Shown here piece after piece: positions 6,029 through 10,057 of a stretch of DNA of 10,057 bases (position 1 is its first letter; every line of letters begins with the position of its first letter). Source of the stretch: Pseudonocardiales bacterium (GTDB lineage Bacteria; Actinomycetota; Actinomycetes; Mycobacteriales; Jatrophihabitantaceae); contig JAODNL010000218.1 in assembly GCA_025465405.1 (NCBI GenBank), positions 1-10,057 of the forward strand, given 5' to 3'. The translations under genes were made by a program, and so were the position numbers. The notes under the pieces are model-generated. The model saw nothing but the letters and a program-made list of their open reading frames with translations, did no database searches and was not told the DNA's origin.

Positions 6029-9000
6029 CTGAAGTCCCGCGACTTGGTGCGGATGCCCAGGTGCAGGCGCTCGATGCGCTCGGCCAGCACGTTGACGACG
6101 CCGTCGGTGCGTTCGAGCATGCCGCGGATGACTAGCCCGCCGGCCTGGCGAGCCACCCGCCGGTGCCGGCTCCACACCATCTCGTCGACGATGACGTTCA
6201 CCATGCCGGTCTCGTCCTCGAGATTGAGGAACGTGACCCCGCGCGCGGTGGACGGGCGCTGCCGGTGCGTGACCACGCCGCCGACGATGACCCGGGTGCG
6301 ATCCTCGATCGCGCGCAGGCCGACGGCGGTGACGATGCCCAGCGCGTCCAGACGGGGACGGATCAGCGCGGTGGGATAGGCGTCCGGCGTGATCCCGGTG
6401 GCCCACAGGTCGGCGATCAGCTGCTCCGGCTCGGTCATCGGCGGCAGCCCCGCGGGTGCCGTCTCGTCGAACGTCACGACGTCGAGCTGGCCCGGACGGG
6501 CCGTGGCCGCCGCGCCTGCGGACCACAGTGCGTCGCGCCGTCCCACCTCGAAGCAGTCGAACGCGCCCGCGGTGGCCAGGGCCTCGACCTGGTCGGCCGA
6601 CAGCCCGATCCGTCGCGCCAGATCGGCCATCGACTGGTACGGGCCGTCCGTGTCGCGTGCGGCGACGATCCGCTCCGCGAGGTCCGTGCCGATCGTGCGC
6701 ACGCCGCCCAGCCCGAGCCGCACGGCCGGCTGCGGCGCGTCCAGGCATGGACACTGACTCGGCCCGTCGCCGCGCTCGAGTGACGCCGTCGCCACCGAGA
6801 TGTTCAACGCCGGCTTGCGGACCTCGATGCCGTGCCGCTTCGCGTCGTGCACCAGCGACTGCGGTGAGTAGAAGCCCATCGGCTGGGCGTTGAGCAGCGC
6901 CGCGCAGAACGCTGCCGGGTAGTGCAGCTTGAGCCAGGACGACGCGTACACCAGCAGCGCGAAGCTGATCGCATGGCTTTCGGCGAATCCGAAGGACGCG
7001 AATGCCTGGATCTTCTCGTAGATGTCGTCGGCGACCGCGCCGGTGATGCCGTTGGCCGCCATGCCGTCGTAGAGCCGGATGCGCATGCTGTCGATGCGCT
7101 CGCGGGAGCGCTTCGAGCCCATCGCGCGGCGGAGCTGATCGGCCTCGGAGGGGGTGAAGTCGGCGACGGAGACGGCCAGCTGCATCAGCTGCTCCTGGAA
7201 CAGCGGGATGCCTTTCGTCCGCTCCAGGGCCGGCTTCAACCGGGGATGCGGGTAGCTGATCGGCTCGGTGCCGTTGCGCCGGCGGATGTACGGGTGCACC
7301 GAGTCGCCCTGGATCGGGCCGGGCCGGATCAGCGCGATCTCGACGGCCAGGTCGTAGAAGTTGCGGGGTCGCAGCCGCGGCAGTGTCGCCATCTGTGCCC
7401 GCGACTCCACCTGGAACACGCCGATCGAGTCAGCCGCGCAGAGCATGTCGTAGACGCAGGGCGCCTCTTTGGGAATCGAGTCGAGGTCGTAACGGATGCC
7501 GTGCCACGACTCGATCAGCTCGAAGGAGTACTGCAGGGCCGACAGCATGCCCAGCCCCAGCAGGTCGAACTTCACCAAGCCGATCGCCGCGCAGTCGTCC
7601 TTGTCCCACTGCAGCACGGTGCGTCCGGGCATCCGGCCCCATTCGACCGGGCAGACCTCGATCACCGGACGGTCGCACATCACCATGCCGCCCGAGTGGA
7701 TTCCCAAGTGCCGCGGCGCGTTCTGCAATTCCCCAGCCAGCGCTATCACATTCGCCGGAGGCGAATCTCCGCCTCGGCCGCTCGCTGGCGCTCGGGCCGA
7801 TTCCTCGATCCGCGCCTCGCTTCGCTCGGACCGCGTCGCGGCCGGCGGCTCTACGCGCGAGCGCTCATCGCGTCGTGGTTGTGTTTCCTCTGGCTGCGTT
7901 TCGCTGAATATGTCGGGCGTCCAGTAGTAGCCCATCTCGATCTCTTTGCTCCAGGCGTCCTGCTGGCCCGGTGAGTAGCCCAGGGCTTTCGCGACGTCGC
8001 GCACCGCCGACTTCGGCCGGTAGGTGATGACGTTCGCGACCTGGGCCGCGTGCTCGCGTCCATGCAGCTCGTAGACGTACTGGATGGCCTCCTCGCGGCG
8101 GTCGGACTCGATGTCGATGTCGATGTCCGGCGGCTCGCCACGCTCGGGCGCGAGGAACCGCTCGAACATCAGCTCGTGATAGACGGCGTCGACGGCGGTG
8201 ACCTTCAACGCGTAGCAGACGGCCGAGTTGGCGGCCGATCCCCGGCCCTGGCACAAGATCCCGTTCTTCCGGCAGAACCGGGCGATGTCCCAGACGACGA
8301 GGAAGTAGCCAGGGAAGTGCAGCTCCTCGATGATCGCCAGCTCGTGCTCGATCTGCCGGTATGCCTGCTCCTCGTGCGGCTTGCCGGCGAAACGCTCGGC
8401 GGCGCCGTCATACGTCAACTGGCGCAGGTAGGTCATCTCGGTGTGCCCGTCCGGCACCGGAAATGGCGGCAGGTCCGGCGCGATCAGCTTCAGCGGGAAC
8501 GCCAGCTCGGTGCCCAGCCGGGTGGCGTTCTGGACGGCGCCGGGCCAACGGCCGAACCGTGCGGCCATCTCCTCACCGGAGCGCAGGTGCTGGCCCGCCC
8601 ATGCCGGCAGCCAGCCGTCGATATCGTCCAGGCTGCTGCGCGCGCGCACCGCGGCCATCGCGGTGGCGAGCGGGCGACGCGGAGGACCGTGGTAGTGCGC
8701 GGCCGTGGTGGCGACGATCGGCAGACCGGCCTCGTCGGCCAGCAGGGCCAGCGCGTCGTAGCGCTCGTCGGCGAGCGGGTCGAGCTCATGGCCCAGCTCG
8801 ACGGCGACGTTGTCGCGCCCGAACCTCGCGACGAGTTCGGCCAGTGCGCGGCGGGCCGGATCGAGAGCGAACGCGCCACGGCCGTCCTCGAGCGCCTGTC
8901 GCACGGCGCCCTTGCGGCAGCCGGTGAGGACGAGCCAGTGCCCGTCGGCCGCGTCGGTTATCTCGTCGGCGTCGTAGACCGGCCGCCCTTTCGCACCACC

Positions 9001-9534
9001 GCGCAGCTGCGCCTTGCTGATGACGCGGCACAGGCTGGCGTAGCCCACCGGGTCGCGAGCCAGCACGAGCAGGTGGGTGCCCGGCGGATCGGGCGTGCCG
9101 ACCCGGGCGGCGATCATCCGCTCGGCCTGGGTGACGGGCATCGGCACGTCGAGGGAAAGTTCGGCGCCGAATGCGGTGGGCAGCCCGAACGCCTCGGCCG
9201 CCTCGGCGAAGCGCACGATTCCGTACATGCCGTCGTGGTCGGTGAGGGTCAGGCTGGTGAGGCCGAGCCGGACGGCCTCCTCCACCAGTTCCTCCGGCGA
9301 GCTGGCGCCGTCGAGGAAGCTGAACGACGAGTGCGCGTGCAGCTCGCCGTAGGGGATCGACGCGGTCGGCCTAGGCAGCGCACCCGGCTCGTAGGCGGGG
9401 CGTTTGCGTGACCAGGCCGGCGAATCGCCACCGTCGCCGACCGCCCGAGCACCGTCCGGCGGAGCCGGCGCGGGCCGCCCGGAGAGGCGCCGCTCCAGCT
9501 CGCGCCACGGGATCGGCGGGTTCTGCCAGCCCAT
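6025..9534 (-). CDS. dnaE2: Error-prone DNA polymerase DnaE2
   Basis: A 1169-residue C-family polymerase of the DnaE2 (ImuC) type, which performs damage-induced mutagenic translesion synthesis, in mycobacteria with ImuA' and ImuB (neither is in this window). The N-terminal PHP domain shows GELHAHSSFSFLDGAS (63-78) and LTDHDGMYG (97-105). Catalytic aspartates lie in PDIDID (D470, D472) and KFDLLGLG (D657). Other family blocks are LGIHSGGMVMCDRPV (610-624), LIRPGPIQGDSVHPYIRRRN, RRAMGSKRS and the OB-fold segment VTFLNLEDETGMVNVIV. The C-terminus SRDFR matches mycobacterial DnaE2. The protein is longer than my recollection of M. tuberculosis DnaE2 (about 1080 residues); much of the excess is a 52-residue Arg/Glu/Ser-rich insertion at 543-594, described separately. 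The ATG at 9532-9534 has no clear ribosome site, consistent with a very short leader behind the promoter at 9555-9584. A candidate LexA box suggests SOS induction. Confidence 0.96.
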   Translation of the reverse strand: MGWQNPPIPWRELERRLSGRPAPAPPDGARAVGDGGDSPAWSRKRPAYEPGALPRPTASIPYGELHAHSSFSFLDGASSPEELVEEAVRLGLTSLTLTDHDGMYGIVRFAEAAEAFGLPTAFGAELSLDVPMPVTQAERMIAARVGTPDPPGTHLLVLARDPVGYASLCRVISKAQLRGGAKGRPVYDADEITDAADGHWLVLTGCRKGAVRQALEDGRGAFALDPARRALAELVARFGRDNVAVELGHELDPLADERYDALALLADEAGLPIVATTAAHYHGPPRRPLATAMAAVRARSSLDDIDGWLPAWAGQHLRSGEEMAARFGRWPGAVQNATRLGTELAFPLKLIAPDLPPFPVPDGHTEMTYLRQLTYDGAAERFAGKPHEEQAYRQIEHELAIIEELHFPGYFLVVWDIARFCRKNGILCQGRGSAANSAVCYALKVTAVDAVYHELMFERFLAPERGEPPDIDIDIESDRREEAIQYVYELHGREHAAQVANVITYRPKSAVRDVAKALGYSPGQQDAWSKEIEMGYYWTPDIFSETQPEETQPRRDERSRVEPPAATRSERSEARIEESARAPASGRGGDSPPANVIALAGELQNAPRHLGIHSGGMVMCDRPVIEVCPVEWGRMPGRTVLQWDKDDCAAIGLVKFDLLGLGMLSALQYSFELIESWHGIRYDLDSIPKEAPCVYDMLCAADSIGVFQVESRAQMATLPRLRPRNFYDLAVEIALIRPGPIQGDSVHPYIRRRNGTEPISYPHPRLKPALERTKGIPLFQEQLMQLAVSVADFTPSEADQLRRAMGSKRSRERIDSMRIRLYDGMAANGITGAVADDIYEKIQAFASFGFAESHAISFALLVYASSWLKLHYPAAFCAALLNAQPMGFYSPQSLVHDAKRHGIEVRKPALNISVATASLERGDGPSQCPCLDAPQPAVRLGLGGVRTIGTDLAERIVAARDTDGPYQSMADLARRIGLSADQVEALATAGAFDCFEVGRRDALWSAGAAATARPGQLDVVTFDETAPAGLPPMTEPEQLIADLWATGITPDAYPTALIRPRLDALGIVTAVGLRAIEDRTRVIVGGVVTHRQRPSTARGVTFLNLEDETGMVNVIVDEMVWSRHRRVARQAGGLVIRGMLERTDGVVNVLAERIERLHLGIRTKSRDFR
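7751..7908. repeat. Palindromic repeat-like insertion inside dnaE2
   Basis: About 156 bases in frame, encoding residues 543-594 of DnaE2, which have no counterpart in my memory of DnaE2 proteins at this position. The DNA is rich in inverted and direct repeats: a 6-bp hairpin TTCGCC/GGCGAA with a 3-base loop (7751-7765), arms TCGGCC/GGCCGA (7774-7779 and 7795-7800), and two related copies of CTCGCT..CGCTCGG (7781-7795 and 7816-7829). Codon use on the dnaE2 strand is less GC3-biased (GAA, ACA, CAA, CGA, ATA) than in the flanks. This resembles REP/RPE-type palindromic elements that insert in frame into genes; the family is not identified. It could instead be an ordinary disordered loop expansion. 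Confidence 0.5.
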
Positions 9535-9544
9535 GACTACAGGG

Positions 9545-9560
9545 TAGAACGTCTATTCGA
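9545..9560. promoter_or_regulatory. Candidate LexA (SOS) box of dnaE2
   Basis: The plus strand reads TAGAAC-GTCT-ATTCGA, matching 10 of the 12 defined positions of the mycobacterial/actinobacterial LexA consensus TCGAAC-N4-GTTCGA. It lies 11-26 bases before the dnaE2 ATG and covers the -10 hexamer of the predicted promoter, as expected for repression. Damage induction of dnaE2 through LexA is established in mycobacteria. The two mismatches keep this at moderate confidence. Confidence 0.6.
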
Positions 9561-9584
9561 TTTTTACCAATTCTAGAGCGTCAA
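9555..9584 (-). promoter_or_regulatory. Predicted dnaE2 promoter
   Basis: On the minus strand TTGACG (9579-9584) is followed after 18 bases by TCGAAT (9555-9560), a 5/6 and a 4/6 match to the housekeeping sigma -35 and -10 elements. The start site would fall near 9548, leaving a leader of about 13 bases, which fits the lack of a visible ribosome site. The -10 lies wholly within the candidate LexA box. Confidence 0.45.
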
Positions 9585-9618
9585 ACTAAGCGGCAGGGTT
9601 TCAGGGCGAGACCATGAC

Positions 9619-9711
9619 AGGAGAAACGATCTTGAGCAGACCAACGACCCGGTGCCGGTCGAGACGCGGCTGCAGATCGTGTTCGCGGTCCTGAGCACTG
9701 GGACGATCAAG
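9619..9711 (+). pseudogene. Possible decayed transposase N-terminal fragment
   Basis: In the 206-base dnaE2-marR gap one plus-strand frame has strongly GC3-biased, coding-like codons from about 9634 to 9711, translating to DPVPVETRLQIVFAVLSTGT and flanking residues. I find no start codon or ribosome site in front of it, and the frame runs through the marR promoter region to a stop near 9750. The P-x-E-x-R-x-x-I-V-x-x-V-L pattern recalls the first helix of helix-turn-helix transposase OrfA proteins. It is too short to identify; it may be a chance open stretch or a remnant of another gene. Confidence 0.25.
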
Positions 9712-9734
9712 TTTAGATCAATAGTTGATATATT
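9705..9734 (+). promoter_or_regulatory. marR promoter with palindromic operator candidate
   Basis: TATATT (9729-9734) is a good -10 element 6 bases before the GTG, implying transcription starts at or next to the start codon (leaderless mRNA). There is no canonical -35. ATCAA (9706-9710), ATCAA (9717-9721) and TTGAT (9725-9729) form two direct half-sites 11 bp apart, one helical turn, and one perfect inverted pair ATCAA-TAG-TTGAT. Overlap with the -10 suggests autorepression by the MarR protein, a common arrangement in that family. Confidence 0.45.
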
Positions 9735-9740
9735 CGCGAC

Positions 9741-10057
9741 GTGCTGACGGTTTCGCCTATCGAGCGGCTGGCCCGATCCATCGAAGACTTCACTGCGGTG
9801 TTCATCCGGATCCCGGTCGTGGACCGATTGAGCTTCTCCTCGCTGTCGGTGCTGCACACCGTGTCGCGGGCGGGGGTGTGTCGGCTCGGTGATTTGGTTC
9901 GGACGGAGCAGATCAAACAGCCGGCGCTCACGGCGGCGGTCGCGAAGCTGGAACGTGACGGGCTCGTCCAACGTCGCCCGGACCCGAGTGATGGACGTGC
10001 CTCGATGCTGTCTCTCACCGCAGCTGGACAGGCGATCGTGTCCCGACGTCACGCCGA
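9741..10057 (+). CDS. MarR-family transcriptional regulator, N-terminal part
   Basis: The first 105 codons of a winged-helix regulator that runs off the right edge. Residues 30-50 (LSFSSLSVLHTVSRAG) match the MarR helices before the DNA-binding domain; the helix-turn-helix follows (LGDLVRTEQIKQPALTAAV, 49-67, then AKLERDGLVQRR), with the wing signature DPSDGRASMLSLTAAG (81-96). MarR proteins are dimeric repressors released by small ligands or oxidation. A Cys at position 47 is present, but the N-terminal redox Cys of OhrR is not evident. The GTG at 9741-9743 is the first possible start after an in-frame TGA at 9726-9728. There is no ribosome site, in line with a leaderless transcript. It is divergent from dnaE2; its regulon cannot be read from this window. 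Confidence 0.88.
   Translation, partial: MLTVSPIERLARSIEDFTAVFIRIPVVDRLSFSSLSVLHTVSRAGVCRLGDLVRTEQIKQPALTAAVAKLERDGLVQRRPDPSDGRASMLSLTAAGQAIVSRRHA

Noticed and set aside
6029..6754. N-terminal extension of the radical SAM frame
   Set aside because: It overlaps dnaE2 fully and is Arg/Gly-rich without family similarity; the family's own N-terminus begins near the GTG at 6028.
8050..9411. Long plus-strand open frame (453 codons) opposite dnaE2
   Set aside because: It is a shadow of the dnaE2 coding strand; no motifs and no ribosome site.
9573..10052. Minus-strand open frame opposite marR
   Set aside because: The plus-strand frame shows a clear MarR winged-helix signature; the minus frame shows none.

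Overview
This is a high-GC actinobacterial chromosome segment. That call rests on the strong G/C third-position codon use, the GTG and TTG starts, and a DnaE2 whose first residues (MGW..PP..W.E.ER) and last residues (SRDFR) follow the mycobacterial/actinobacterial pattern as I remember it. A degenerate actinobacterial-type LexA box lies in front of that gene. I cannot name the genus. A PilB/PilT pair suggests a lineage with type IV pili or a related secretion filament.

Reading right to left, six genes lie on the minus strand. dnaE2 (6025-9534) encodes an error-prone polymerase. A radical SAM protein of the Rv2578c type (5075-6028) overlaps the dnaE2 stop by 4 bases, so the two are probably translationally coupled. 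A gap of 233 bases (4842-5074) follows. It holds two strong stem-loops with C-rich loops on the plus strand, resembling the actinobacterial 6C RNA. Next come a membrane GGDEF-EAL cyclic-di-GMP enzyme with a TTG start (2778-4841), a small two-CBS-domain protein (2295-2720), the pilus extension ATPase PilB (473-2143) and the first 149 codons of PilT (1-448), which runs off the left edge. At the right end, divergent from dnaE2, a MarR-family regulator (9741 to the edge) starts on the plus strand. It has a likely leaderless promoter and a palindromic operator candidate. Between dnaE2 and marR lies a short coding-like scrap that may be a decayed transposase N-terminus.

Functionally the window has two modules. 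The right one is DNA damage tolerance: a promoter overlapped by a candidate LexA site, a mutagenic polymerase, and a radical SAM enzyme co-translated with it. The left one joins c-di-GMP metabolism, a CBS ligand sensor and the pilus motor ATPases, suggesting control of pilus extension and retraction by second messengers. Both GGDEF and EAL active sites look intact.

The oddest items are the 6C-like paired hairpins, an in-frame 52-residue low-complexity insertion in DnaE2 encoded by palindromic repeat-like DNA, and the polymerase/radical SAM coupling. I found no CRISPR array, tRNA, rRNA or intact insertion sequence.
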